64,000 nt of DNA, taken from contig OU452222.1 in assembly GCA_911728455.2 (NCBI GenBank), positions 8,702,108 to 8,766,107 on the forward strand, given 5' to 3'. This document shows, piece after piece, positions 36,396 through 47,856 of this stretch. The notes beneath the pieces are model-generated. The model was not told where the DNA came from, did not search any database, and saw nothing but the letters and a program-made list of their open reading frames with translations. The first letter of the stretch is position 1; every line of letters begins with the position of its first letter. The translations under genes and the position numbers were made by a program. This DNA is from Marthasterias glacialis. Lineage: Eukaryota > Echinodermata > Asteroidea > Forcipulatida > Asteriidae.

Positions 36396-38054
36396 GCATA
36401 AAACAAAATAGAAATCGGGGGAAGAATGTAGTGTTAATAACTTAAACATTATCCTGGTATGTTAATGTTGGGGATAGTGATCGAGCTTGCAATATTGTTC
36501 AATCGTTCAATGTTGCGCTTAATTATTACAGGGATGGTGCAACATTGCTTCTGTAAAAAAAAATAATATAAATTATTATTTTGAACAATCAAGTTTTCAA
36601 GGAACATCAAGCAATAAGGAACTGTGAACATTTCATAAACAACTGTGTAAATTTAATTTTTTTTAAAAACCGAACCATGCGTGTGTTATGTTTCCACCCA
36701 TGTGTTGTGTTTAATTAATTTGCCCGGTTATAATGTAATTTTAAGTAAGGGCAGATTCAATCACAGTTCTGTCAGGAACGACGATATTTGAGAAGTGGAA
36801 TAGCTTTCACGATGATTGGTACCGGGACAAAAGACTTTCAAGTTAAAGGGGCATGTTGCCTTGGATCGGGCGCTTTGGGGCTATAAAAAGCCTTCTTTAT
36901 TAAAATGATATGCTTGGAAAGATATTTTATGAGTAGAATATAATGATTCACACAAACAGCCCTTGAATTTGTGTGGTTTTCGTATATTTCGTGACAGACC
37001 ACGGTCCGCCATTATGTAGAACCAAATGTTTGACTCCACAAAATGGCGGATCGTATGTTTCTATGTAGAGTGTGGTGGCGCTGTTTGTATTTCCAGTGGC
37101 TGATGTATGTTTTTTTTAATCACTACTTACTAATTACAAGCACACTGTATGGTGTTTCATTGCCTGAACAACTCTTTAAAAGGACAATGAGCAATTTCAA
37201 ACAGCAACATTTTAAGAGATTTGAAGGCAAGTATCCCTTTACTACAATATTTGGATTTGCCCGAAAATTTATTTTGTTGTCTTTCATGAGTCACTAATCC
37301 AGCTTTCTACATTAAAATGAAGTGTTTATATACATGCAATGGGGCGAAGGATCGATCCCTGGTGCATTCTGAAGTCCTCGTGACACAATGAGATAATGTA
37401 TTAAGATAAATAATTTTTAAGATATCAATAACTTTTCTTTATCTCGGATGTCTATGTAATTCCCCGAGTGCAAGTGGATCTGGGACGGGATGTTGTAGAC
37501 ACCCCCGATTCCGCTCTAGAGTAATCACCGAAGACAGGCGTGCGTCTCCCTCAGTAACCTCGTCGGTGTTTGTTTCTTTTGTGCCGCATCATGTTGTAAG
37601 AAAAGAAAAAAAGAAAGAAAGAAAAAAAAACAGTACAAAACAGGAGTCCATTACCACGTAATGCACTTCGGGTCTTGTTATCTGTACCGAAGAGCCAGCT
37701 GGGTCTCGCTCGCCAATTGAAACCCCTTGTAAGTGGATCGAGGGACGTCGGACAAGGATGAATTTCAATTTGCCCATGCAATTATGATTTCATTAAATGT
37801 TCATTAATTATTAGTCAGCTATGACACAGGTCAATTGCACGGATGAGTGGATGACAATGATCTACTAACAGAGGTGCAGAATATGATACATGACAACTAT
37901 GTCAATGTAGCTGACCCACTTTATCGTGATTCCACACAGGTCACATTTTAATACCGCGATGAGGGCGAGGAACAGTGTAATGAAATTAAAACCACACCAC
38001 GTGATTGGTTAACTTTTTGTTTTACCACCGATGTTATTTTTCTGATGTACACAG

Positions 38055-38137
38055 ATTGAGTCTGGTGCTGTACTGCCACATGGACTTCAAGGCTTTCCCG
38101 ATGGATAAGCAGAGATGTAAGACCGCCATTGAAAGCT
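38055..38137 (+). CDS. Receptor exon 3 (83 nt): the Cys-loop
   Basis: The acceptor is GATGTACACAG and the donor GTAAGTT. The split codon AA|A restores lysine, and the exon then reads LSLVLYCHMDFKAFPMDKQRCKTAIES. The two cysteines are separated by exactly 13 residues (CHMDFKAFPMDKQRC), with the family Phe-Pro-Met-Asp core, so this is the signature disulphide loop that couples ligand binding to the pore. The 83-nt length is the conserved size of the equivalent exon in vertebrate GABA-A and glycine receptor genes. It ends with one base of a split Tyr codon. Confidence 0.96.
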
Positions 38138-38899
38138 GTAAGTTCATCTCGACCATCAACCCAATAGACCATTCTTTTGCAACGTCACAGCCCGAGTTTT
38201 GGCCAACCAAGAGGGAGAAACCACGGGGAGCCATCAATGCAAAGCAAAAATGTGACACAAATATTCAAAAAATGGTTAAGAATTTGTTGGAAACAAACCA
38301 ACCAATAATGGGATGTGTTTTCTTTAAATAGAAAGTTTGCAAAAATGTTGTATTTGGTCACAACTTCTGTCAACAAGACTTGAATTTTTTGCTACATTTG
38401 GCTGTCCATGCCTACCAGCGCGGTTTGTTTATCCACAATAGAAAGTTCTTATTGGGCTCGAAAATCTGGCAGCCAGAGTCAAGATTACTCCCACAGTCAT
38501 TCTGACAAAGCACAATAGTGAACCTATAGAGGGCGTAAGTTGATTAAAATGTAATTTGATTAGCGCTAGACAAAAAAATTCAGTCATCTATGGATTTATT
38601 TTTTAAATCACATGCATTGGAAGATAATGAAGGAACGAACTTTAACAAACCTCACATATTACTTTTTTGTTTGTTCTTCAAAGGGATAACATTGAGTTGA
38701 AAAGAGTACAATCATCCAATCCCACCTGTCTTCAGAGACTAAAAGGATAAATCTTGTAAATACAACTGTAAACAAATTGGTTCTATAACCATGTTATCTG
38801 CTGACATTTTGGTGAAGCAGAAATATGTTATTTTGCATCGTGTTTTTTTACTCAGAGATATTTCACGCATGATATCTTTCATGTTAATTTAAACTTACA

Positions 38900-39310
38900 C
38901 AACCTTTACACCTAATGATATTTGGATTATACACTTAATTACACCAAGTGATGTCAGTATACAATACATTTACACCAAGTGATACTTGTTTTGCACAACA
39001 TTTAACACTAAATTGTATTAGAATTACACCGCGCTTATACCAATTGATACTTGGATTACACCACCTTTACACCAAGTGATACTTGGATTACACACACCAC
39101 CTTTACACAAAGTGATAGTAGGATTACAGCACTTTTACACCAAAATGATACTTAGATTACACCTCCGTTACACAAAGTGATATTTGGATTATACCACGTT
39201 TGCATTGAGTGATAATTGAATTACAGCACCTTTACACCACGTGATATTAGGATTATATCACGTTTGCACCGAGTGATAATTAAATTACAGCGCCTGTACA
39301 CCAACTGATT
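38900..39310. repeat. Degenerate tandem repeat 'TTACACCAAGTGATA', ~36-bp units
   Basis: TTTACACCAAGTGATACTTGGATTACACC and variants recur about eleven times in the intron after the Cys-loop exon. The 3' copies are more diverged (TTTGCACCGAGTGATAATTAAATTACAGC). Confidence 0.85.
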
Positions 39311-40438
39311 GGAATAATTATATCTGACAATTGAAAATATCATTGTTGTCACAATATTGTAACATCTCGAACTACATAGGCGTAACAAGCTGAAAGCAAA
39401 AACAAATACGTTGTCCACTCTGTGTAATTAGTGTCTCGGTGCAATGAAGTAGCGCATTGCCGGCATTTTGGTTCTTCCACACAAATCCATGTGCCTAAAC
39501 TGATGCAACAGCGAAAATAGTCTGGTGCCCCAGTCATCAGGCCTTCATTATTCACAGAGACTGACAAAAGTCAAAAACACGTGGTGGAGGCCTGTGCATA
39601 CAAAATATACAAAACACGTCAGGTAACCTCCTCGTAAAATGATAATGTTCAAGACATATAGACCCATGTTAAAAATGGTTGATATGACCCTTTAACAAAT
39701 GAAAGCCATTGTTGATGTAGACCAGTAAACACAGATTTTTGGTCATTGACAACCATAAGTCATACCACCCATTGATGCCCAGGCATCTTTGATATAACAA
39801 GAGCACTATGTGGCATGGGTCCCACCTTCACATGGATCGGTAAAGGAATACAAATTGGCCGACTCTCTCCTTTTCAGCCTTTTCCCCGCCTTTTCCACGG
39901 AGTGATGGGAATAGACATAATGTATCATCGGGTATGCGCAGAGCGATTGGAATGCCTTTCGGCTAGTAGAGGACAACTGGTTTGTTTATTCAGAAAGTAT
40001 GGCACTAAAATCAAACGGACAGAGACGACATTGTGAGAGTATTTACTCGTCCTACTAATGCACATTTCAGTGAAGTTCCCCTTTAACTTTCTAGTTTGTG
40101 TATGTTTAGTTATATATTATGATATTTTTATTCCAACAATGCTTTAGTGTTTAACTACACCAAGGATACTATGATTTGTGATAAATGGGCCCTTAATAGG
40201 GAATAAGAATTTAAACAAATTATTTTATATTTCCACCGAAATTCTCAAACGGGCAATGTCAAAAGAAACACCCCTGGAAAAGCTCTGAGCCTCCCCACCC
40301 CCCCCCCCCTCGTGCAACTTGGCCACTCGAAAGTATTGAAAACCATGCTTCATGTGCGATTTTATATTCACGAGTTCAAGTTCTGTCAGCCTCGACGCCA
40401 GTCAATGATGTTTTCTCCTTTGTGTCTTTTCATTCCAG

Positions 40439-40588
40439 ATCAGAGTACAGAAGATGAGCTTTTGATTAAATGGAAGAGTGAAGACCCAGTGGTTATGGGA
40501 CCGGAGATTAGTCTACCCCAGTACTCAATGCAACCGATTATTCCATTTGGAACCTGCAGAAACCGGGTATCAACTGGACCAGCTAAAG
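40439..40588 (+). CDS. Receptor exon 4 (150 nt): loop B to first half of loop C
   Basis: A clear acceptor (TTTTCATTCCAG) opens the exon. The split codon gives Tyr, making ESY in loop B (GlyR ESF). The text runs STEDELLIKWKSEDPVVMG, SLPQYSM, then FGTC and RNRVSTGPAK. The only in-phase donor downstream is AAAG|GTTATC, which is weak at +4 to +6. At the position where loop C of relatives is split (after STG) the genome has GA rather than GT. Using the later donor makes loop C 14 residues between its cysteines instead of 10. The acceptor and body are secure; the 3' boundary is less so. Confidence 0.88.
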
Positions 40589-40628
40589 GTTATCCTGTAG
40601 TTATAGAGTTATAATTAAGAACAAAATG

Positions 40629-40762
40629 ATAATAGAGGGCGTATAAAACCATCGGACACGGTCTGACAAGAAACATTTCGGACCATTGAGAAAATGGCGC
40701 TGACCGGTCATATCACACTGGTCACTCATCAGTTTACACAGCAAACATTTTCTAAATGGACA
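40629..40762 (+). repeat. Inverted intronic repeat, left copy
   Basis: AGAGGGCGTATAAAACCA through AATGGCGCTGACCGGTCA to AGTTTACACAGCAAACA matches the reverse complement of about 44429-44562 with few differences. It starts about 40 bases after receptor exon 4. Confidence 0.82.
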
Positions 40763-40882
40763 GTCAAATAATATCAGTGCGTAGACATTATCTTTTTTTT
40801 GCAGGGGAAATAGGGGCACAGACAATGTAGGGGAAGGGCAATTTCAGTAAAATTGCCTGATTACAGCAATTTTCACAGTATC

Positions 40883-40974
40883 CAGAGGCTGACACAGGTG
40901 GGCAAGCAGGGGGAAAGATGTTCCAGAGGGGGGCAGCTGCCCCCCTCCCCTTGCCCCCACCGGCTACGCCGCTG
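40883..40974. mobile_element. Short hAT-like MITE remnant (92 bp)
   Basis: The ends CAGAGGCTGAC...GGTGGGCAAG and CTTGCCCCCACCGGCTACGCCGCTG are inverted, CAG-starting copies of each other. The centre is a perfect GGGGGGCAGCTGCCCCCC palindrome. No 8-bp duplication is visible, and it may be decayed. Confidence 0.55.
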
Positions 40975-41587
40975 GATGTAGTATACTGCTAATCAAGCAG
41001 ATTAGCTAAGAGCGATTGAATTAAACCCGATTTCATGAAGTAGGTTTGCACGTTATTGCTTAGCACATAAATGTATTGCTACTAAATACTGTTTCCTGGT
41101 CAAAGTACCAAGTAATTCTCGTCAAACGAAATGCTTACAGTTCCCGCCTTAACAGCTTTATGGAATTAGGCACTGCTCAGAGGCTAAACAAATGTTTTAA
41201 AAATCTGTTTTACAAATACGATATCGTAAACGTGGACAATCACTGGTTTCCCAAATTGAGATGGGAATTATTTGGAATATTAATACGCACTTCTTTTCTG
41301 CTAAGCATTATTTACTTTGTTTAATGTAGACCCTGAAATTATGGGGACACCATCACGTGATTTGGTCAAAGTGTCAAAGCAACATCTGCTTCCGGGTCAT
41401 CCCATGGATTTCCTTCCAGATTCGAGGTCGAACGGAATGGATTATAAAACAAAAACGCTCGAGGTCTAGGCGCATCCTCATTTTAATGTGTACTATTTTT
41501 TTCCTTTTCTGTCAGCTTGACCTTTTATATAGGGGAAGGAAAATCAGACACTCCGACCATGAGAAAATCTAAATCTGAAATTCAAAG

Positions 41588-41631
41588 GGGGGGGGGGGGC
41601 TCTGGCTCTGTTTTTTTTTTTTTTTTTTTCG
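41588..41631. repeat. G-run followed by T-run
   Basis: About 12 consecutive G, a CTCTGGCTCTG spacer and about 22 T. A mirror-type C-run lies at 41780-41789. Confidence 0.8.
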
Positions 41632-43129
41632 TGTGATAAAGAGAGCAAACGTGAGGATGGAAGGAACATTTTTAATGTAATTTTGTTTAAGATGACCACG
41701 AGAGAATGGACATAAACCCCAAATTGCATACTTAACATGACCACCCCAACAATAAGGCAAAACTTCATTGTACTCTACCCCCCCCCCCCTCGCCAAAGAC
41801 AAACTGGCGGGTGCGCTAATGGGCTGAGACGAGATAGACGTCTGAATTAGCTTGTTGTCGGCATTCGGCTTGCCATCATCACAACCCATTGCCTTTTATG
41901 AGTGACGGAGATACCTCGTAGAGGATGGCACCGGTGCCTTTGATACGACTTGACTAGTCTGAAAAAAAATCCGAATTGTCCATACTTTTAAGTCCAAAGA
42001 GTTTTTTTCCCCTTTTCTGGCTTCCCTGTGAATGTAAATTATACAGTCGCCGTGCCCATAGGGAGTGCAGCGGTAAACGTTTTAAGTATCGAACGCTTGA
42101 GGGCACCCTTTATGACTGAGTCATTTGAATCAGACGTTAATGTCATTAAAGATATTAAGGGAAGACCACGACGACTGTAGTCTGATCGGTGTTTTTTGTC
42201 CCCATACCTGGGGTGATCTCTGTATAGAATAGGCTTATATAATTTATATATTCACTATATTTAGTCTCGTTGCAGGTACAAATTGCTGGCCATTTAACCA
42301 CCAGCGCACAAATTAGACTATTATTATAAGAGACTATGCACGTGCAGTGAAATTGCCGTATCCAGCAGCATTGGGCTCATGTTTCCAGTCCCAATGTTCA
42401 GATCGATTTCAGCCAAATACAATTTTTTTGTAATCCCAAATAGCAGTTTGTTCATATTTTAGAAAATGTAATTTGCTATATTTCAAATTGTTTTTATTTT
42501 GTTTTATTTATTTGTTTTATAGTATAGTTTATTTTAAATTATTGCATTCGGTGCATCATTATTTCTGCTGAGGAATCTCATTATAAACAAAATACTCGCA
42601 ACAATAATGCTATAGATTGGACATTATTCCACAAGTTGATGAAATGGAACTGATTGGCGCACACCAAAATGCAGTGTAGACAAAGCGGTATGGTATCCAT
42701 TCGAAGGCAATCGATGGGCATACATTAGTCTTAAAAATTCATGTAAAGTGTTGTCAGTCAATTTTTAATCACAAAAAAGCTTTAAGTTTGCTATTCCCAG
42801 AGGCAGTTTAGCGTGGTTCCCAGGTGTGATACTGCACATGTAATGTGCCATGAAGGTCTACACTCAACAAGAGTAGCATCACTTTAATTTTTAAGACATC
42901 TTCTTCCTTTGTGTCCAAATAAAAGCCGAAGGCAAGAGTCCGTGTCTTCGAGCGTCTGTATCATGGTGATGCTGAATTTATTGATTCGAACGAACATTTT
43001 TTGAGGTTGACTTTATAAAGGTGTTGTGCATGGGTTTAAAAAGAGGAATATTTGGTTTGTGCATTAAGCAAATTATATCAGCCGACGGCTGTTATATTGT
43101 GGTCCTGCTGTATCTTCTTCTTTCTCACG

Positions 43130-43760
43130 ATGTCACGTGATCAGCCTGAAAATGGCTATACCTTCCAAACGCGTGTAACCCAAACTTGGACATAAGGACA
43201 ATTGACCAAAGCTAGTCGGTCAAAGGTCACCTATAAATCACGTAGGGGTCATAAGAGGGCATTTTAGTGAAAATTATTAAATGCTTCTCCCACAGTTTTC
43301 ATCGGATGGAAGGCAAAGTTTGTTAGTATCATCCCTGGGCCATGCTTCATATGGGGTGTACACAGAATTGGGTCAAAGGCCAAATAGGGATCACTAGAGT
43401 TCATTTGCTGGATGTCACGTGATCAGCCTGACAGTTGATATAACTTCAAAACAAATATAAAGCGAATTGTAACCAAACTTGAACATAAGGACAACTGACC
43501 AAAACTTGTACTATGCATTGGTCAAAGGTCACCTAGCGGTCAAATAGGGGTCGTTTCACTGAAATAAGTTTAAAATAAAACCACTGTTTTTGCCACATTC
43601 TACTGCTAAAGTTTAACATAATTGGTCACGTGCATCTTGACCACAGCCCCGTGTAGGGTACTAGCAGATTTGGGTCAAAGGTGCCCAAGGTCAGTAGGGT
43701 CATTTTCTGCGTAAGTTGCTATAACCGTGACGAAGCCTCCAGCCAATTGCCACCAGACTT
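43130..43760. repeat. Tandem ~280-300 bp units rich in TGACC/GGTCA half-sites
   Basis: TGTCACGTGATCAGCCTGA occurs at about 43132 and 43415. GGTCAAAGGTCACCTA follows at about 43220 and 43521, then (A)TAGGGGTC and a third decayed part with GGTCACGTGCATCTTGACC. The unit is CACGTG- and GGTCA-rich and lies in the intron before the M1-M2 exon. Confidence 0.8.
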
Positions 43761-43868
43761 GGTAATATGGATAAAAAAGTAATGATCCACGCTTGTTCAT
43801 AGACAGCCGGCTAATATGTGTGCTTTGTGAGGCACAGACATTGTACTATATTATTTACAAGCCAAGTT

Positions 43869-43888
43869 GCCCGATCTGAAGATCGGGC
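43869..43888. repeat. Perfect 20-bp hairpin palindrome
   Basis: GCCCGATCT-GA-AGATCGGGC forms a 9-bp stem with a two-base centre. Confidence 0.75.
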
Positions 43889-44428
43889 TTGGAGCGGTCG
43901 GTGTTGGGTGTAATGTGTAGAGGAGATGAAGGGTTTATATAGAGTTGAGGTATGAAGTGGCCAGTGTTGTGACTGTATGAGGGGTTGATCTGGACAGGGA
44001 TGAAGTTGAAATACAGAGGTTTGTTGGTTACCTGTGTTGGTCGTAGTCCGAGTTACTGGAGCCAACAATGCTTTTTTAACATCGGACATTTATATATGTA
44101 GGGTTCCCAGTGAACGCTCATCTGTTTGTTGGTACCCGTGTAATGACTTACAAAAATTCAAATTTCCAAAACAGGGAGTGACAAAGACAGCTTCAATCTT
44201 CATGAAATCCAAAATACATACAACCTAGTGATTGTACAATTTACTTTAAACTCAACTGAAATATGCTGGATATGTTGCCGGTTAACACGATGATACGATT
44301 GTGTTAGATGCGATTCTGAAAAAAGACAAATTGTTGGCTAAAATCTCATGTCCAAAATGGAGCGCACTTTACTCCGCTGACCGGCTATGGACACTAATCC
44401 CTGTGCGTAAAGTCCATACTAATGTCCA

Positions 44429-44562
44429 CTTGTTTGCTGTGTAAACTAATGAGTGACCAGTTTAATATGACTGGTCAGCGCCATTGGCCCTTAAAAGGGG
44501 GAAATGCTTCTTGTCAGGTCGTGTCATGTGGTTTTGTACGCCCTCTATAGTTCTCATATTAA
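44429..44562 (-). repeat. Inverted intronic repeat, right copy
   Basis: TGTTTGCTGTGTAAACTAATG, GACTGGTCAGCGCCATTGG and TTTTGTACGCCCTCTATAG are the inverted counterpart of 40629-40762. The two copies sit near opposite ends of the same 4.2-kb intron. Confidence 0.82.
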
Positions 44563-44822
44563 AGTTTCTCATCAGTGGTTTGAACCAAAGTCTCGCATGA
44601 CGTTATGCGATCGCAAGCATTACGTTCCAACTGTCACACGTCTTCATTAGCAAATTACTCATCTACGAACGTCACTCCTGCTCATTAAGAACTGCATTTT
44701 GTACCCTGAGGAATTCGGTCACAACTTCTGAAATACTCAAGTTACAATGTTATTGTTCATATCTTTTGGTTTTTTATAGTTGATGAAATCCACTAACATA
44801 TATGTTTGTGTTACTTTCGCAG

Positions 44823-45058
44823 CTAACTTTTCCTGCATACAGTTCAGCTTCACGCTGGTCCGTGAGCTCACTTTCTACGTCATCCAGACCTACATTCCTA
44901 CGTCATTGCTGGTACTCATTTCGTGGGTTTCCTTCTGGATTGATATAGGACAAGCAGCAGCTCGGGTCTCATTGGGCGTGACTACTGTACTAACCATGAC
45001 GACGACCACTGTCGGATACGGTGCGTTCGCTGGTTTGCCTAAAGTGTCGTATACAAAG
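44823..45058 (+). CDS. Receptor exon 5 (236 nt): end of loop C, M1 and pore-lining M2
   Basis: The acceptor is TTACTTTCGCAG and the donor GTAAAA. After a split Ala codon it reads NFSC (second cysteine of the loop C pair, also a glycosylation sequon), LVREL, then M1 with YIPTSLLVLISWVSFW and M2 with AARVSLGVTTVLTM. The Ala-Arg at -1' and 0' marks an anion-selective filter. At -2' there is Ala instead of the usual Pro, as in GABA-A beta subunits. M2 has Ser at 2' and Thr at 6', positions that influence picrotoxin block. The M2-M3 linker is about two residues longer than in GlyR and ends LPKVSYTK. Confidence 0.96.
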
Positions 45059-45299
45059 GTAAAAACAAGATGTCGTAGTTTATTTAGTTGTTTATTTAGT
45101 ATTTTATCAATGGGAGACTTTTGAGATGCTGGCGGCAGCAGACACAACGGTCCTTTTTGACAGGTGAGCATGCGCGCACATGCTCAGTATTGGGCCCATA
45201 GTTCTGAACATGTGTACTACTGGTGAGAACTGCGAAAAAGGACCGTCCAAGAATCTCATTATGTATAATAATTTTGTCAGAAAACTTAACTAGGATTAT

Positions 45300-45445
45300 T
45301 AATTATAAAGTTGGTGCTGGTGCTGCAGGAGATCCTGCCCCCCCCCCCCGAGTCTGCCCCACCCCCACCCGGAGAGTCTGCCCACCCTCTCCTGGAGAGG
45401 CCGCCCACCCCCTCCCGGAGAGTTTGCCCCCGGAGAGTCTGTTGT
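45300..45445. repeat. C-rich low-complexity repeat
   Basis: After a C-run come four imperfect copies of a unit built from GGAGAGTCTGCCC and CACCC(C/T)(C/T)TCC, about 30 bp each. Confidence 0.75.
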
Positions 45446-46983
45446 ACTAGCCCGTATTACCCGAATTGTCTTGGAAATTGTGTCCCCAGAGACAGATTTC
45501 CCTGGTATTGTAAGACGCCCACTAGGTTATATCCACTTTGTACACGTGATATTTTGGTCTCCACCGGAGAATTTGACCCGGACATGATAACCTTCACATA
45601 CGATTCATAGGCCATGCTTTAAATAAGTATGTCGAAACCGGTGCTCCTATTACGTGTCAGTGCAGAATTCTACGAGGCCTTACTGATGGTAATAAAATCT
45701 TTCGAAATTTTCAGTCGTTGAAAAACAGATCTGCGGGGCTAGTTTGTATTTCTACTCAGCAGTTCATCTGAAAGGCAAGGGCCATTTGAAGGTCTTATTC
45801 ATAAAACTCTCTAACAGAAACGACACTCATGAATTCAAAAGTTGATTCAGTCTGTCGTCAGGGTGGATAGGTTTGCGTGGGTTTTTAATCCAGGGTTAGG
45901 CGGTGTTCGTCAGTTGCCGCAGATTCCCGCTCAATTGAAATAAATTGCATATGCCTCCCATCCATCACAGTCACTATTTCTTATGTTGGGACAGGGGGCT
46001 TCGACACTAATTGACGGTTGTTGCCGGTGAACTAACTTGACTGTCCTGAAAGTTTGATTGAAAACAGATTTTGATTATCCAACTTGTTTCCATTTTGTGA
46101 TAAATAAAAAGAGAAAATTCATCGATAACGTGTTATCTTTTACACTGAGTTGGGGTTTCATACATTAGAATAAATTACTTAATTCGGCTGAAAATAAAGG
46201 CATTTGCAGCGCCATTGTACCACGTGGTGTGGAAAGCCCTTTTCCAATACCTTAATTAACTTTTAAAATATTTGCCGATATTTTTGTGGGCGCAAAACAG
46301 CATATTTGGATTGATTGTAGTTGTCAATTTTTTTTAAACAATTGCAATCTGTTCTTTTTCTACCTCGCGATGCACTCATAAACACACAAATATTTTGTAA
46401 ATAAACATTAGTTGGGGACAACTAATCACCATGGATAAGCTTATTTATGGCCTCACGTTTCGACCCGAGCAGAGTCTTTCTCAAAGGCTAACAAGGACTG
46501 TACATAGCTAGATTAATTGTGTAATACTGCAGCGCTTTTTGTTCACAGAGTTAATTTAAAATGATTTCATGCTATCAAGTACAATACTGACCACTGACAT
46601 GCACCTTATAGACTTGTAACATGCTGTTGCTCTTTATAGGAAAGTTCTCAAGCACTGATTAGGGCTACTTGTTGTGGGACACGCGGTACCAGACTGTGCT
46701 ATTTATTGATAGAGATGTTCCGTCATCTTGATAAAGACCCACAATGGATTTGATTATTTAGGACATGCACTGTGTGTTCGTTGCCGTTCGTGTTCGTGTT
46801 TTAAGTTTCAATGGCAGAAAACAGTGAGTAGGAAATCAGCTATCAGCTGAGAAGGTGATTGGCACCAATACTTATTTTAATGAAACGAAAATAAGGTGGC
46901 AAAGTGAGTTCAGAATAGGGTGTCAGTAAGGCATTCACAACAAATCAGAAGATGAATTTTAGAGGGTTGAGGGCAGGTGGGCT

Positions 46984-47325
46984 CAGCGGCTAGGGTAAAA
47001 TTTTAGGGGGCACAAGGGGTGCACCATTTTTTTCTAGGGGGCCCTTCTTGCCAATTAAAAATGTTCACTTTTCCTAAACAAGCCCATTTTCAGCGCTTTT
47101 GTTATGCCGTTCACTATTTTTTATAAGATAGTCTGACGTGGAGATCAAAACAAATAGAAAAACAGGTTTAAAAAAAACATTGAAATTACTACTTAAAAGC
47201 TTATACAATGTAACGTTTTATTCTGGTAATGTTAAATCTAAAAAGTCCAGATTTCAAATGGGGGCACCCGGGGGACGCGGGCATCAAATGGGGGAGGGGC
47301 ACGTGCTCCCTTAGTTACGCCACTG
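46984..47325. mobile_element. hAT-like MITE, second copy, intronic
   Basis: It starts CAGCGGCTAGGGTAAAATTT and ends TTAGTTACGCCACTG. It shares AAAAGTCCAGATTTCAAATGG, ACATTGAAATTACTAC and other blocks with 14331-14687. The flanks are GGTGGGCT (46976-46983) and GGTGGGAT (47326-47333), a 7-of-8 target duplication. Confidence 0.92.
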
Positions 47326-47722
47326 GGTGGGATTAACCCTTTTACGGTGTATGCCATTCCACAAATTAATACAACTCACACATGCATCCTTCGTATGATA
47401 CATGATTGGCATTGATAAACAAATAATAATAACCAACGATTTTTATTCTGGAAGATTTACTTTACAAATAATTAATACCATCAGTACTGGTGTCTACTAT
47501 TAGAGATAATTTCGTCTGAAGTGCTGAACGATGTGCGAGAAGATTTGCAAATGGCAATAAGCACATGGTGAATTACACAAACTCTCAGACACATGTAAAC
47601 AAGTATCAGGTGTGTTCTCAAGACGTGACCGTCTTATTGGATGATTTAATTTAATTATTCACAGGCCCTTTTCAAAACCGAGGTTTCGGCATTGGTTCCG
47701 GCTTAGGAAACCTCAGTCGACT

Positions 47723-47856
47723 AGGGCCCAATTTCATAGCGCTGGTTACCAAATAATTCTGCCCTTACGGCGCACTGTAACGTGCGTAGTTCTATGGGCC
47801 GTGGCAGGGCGTAAACCCAGAATTCAACGGGAAGTAGTGCCCTGAAACTGGGCCCT
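47723..47856. mobile_element. 134-bp MITE with 14-bp TIR and 16-bp direct flanks
   Basis: AGGGCCCAATTTCA at the left and TGAAACTGGGCCCT at the right are inverted with one mismatch. GGAAACCTCAGTCGAC flanks both sides exactly (47706-47721 and 47857-47872). The interior is non-coding. Confidence 0.93.

Larger units (their letters stand above)
25024..38054 (+). other. Receptor intron (13.0 kb, the largest)
   Basis: The intron separates the loop A exon from the Cys-loop exon. It contains a hammerhead-like core at 25209-25235, two related tandem arrays (25.56-25.92 and 34.99-35.35 kb), a foldback MITE copy, two TIR elements (29.6-30.3 and 32.4-33.0 kb), repeat-family copies at 33.2-34.0 kb and a SINE at 36.1-36.4 kb. 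I found no open segment with receptor-like sequence in it. Confidence 0.8.

Noticed and set aside
46430..46500. Third hammerhead-like motif on the minus strand (GACTCTGCTCGGGTCGAAACG).
   Set aside because: The CUGANGA box is degenerate (TTGAGAA), so the core is not met; may still be a retroelement 3' end.
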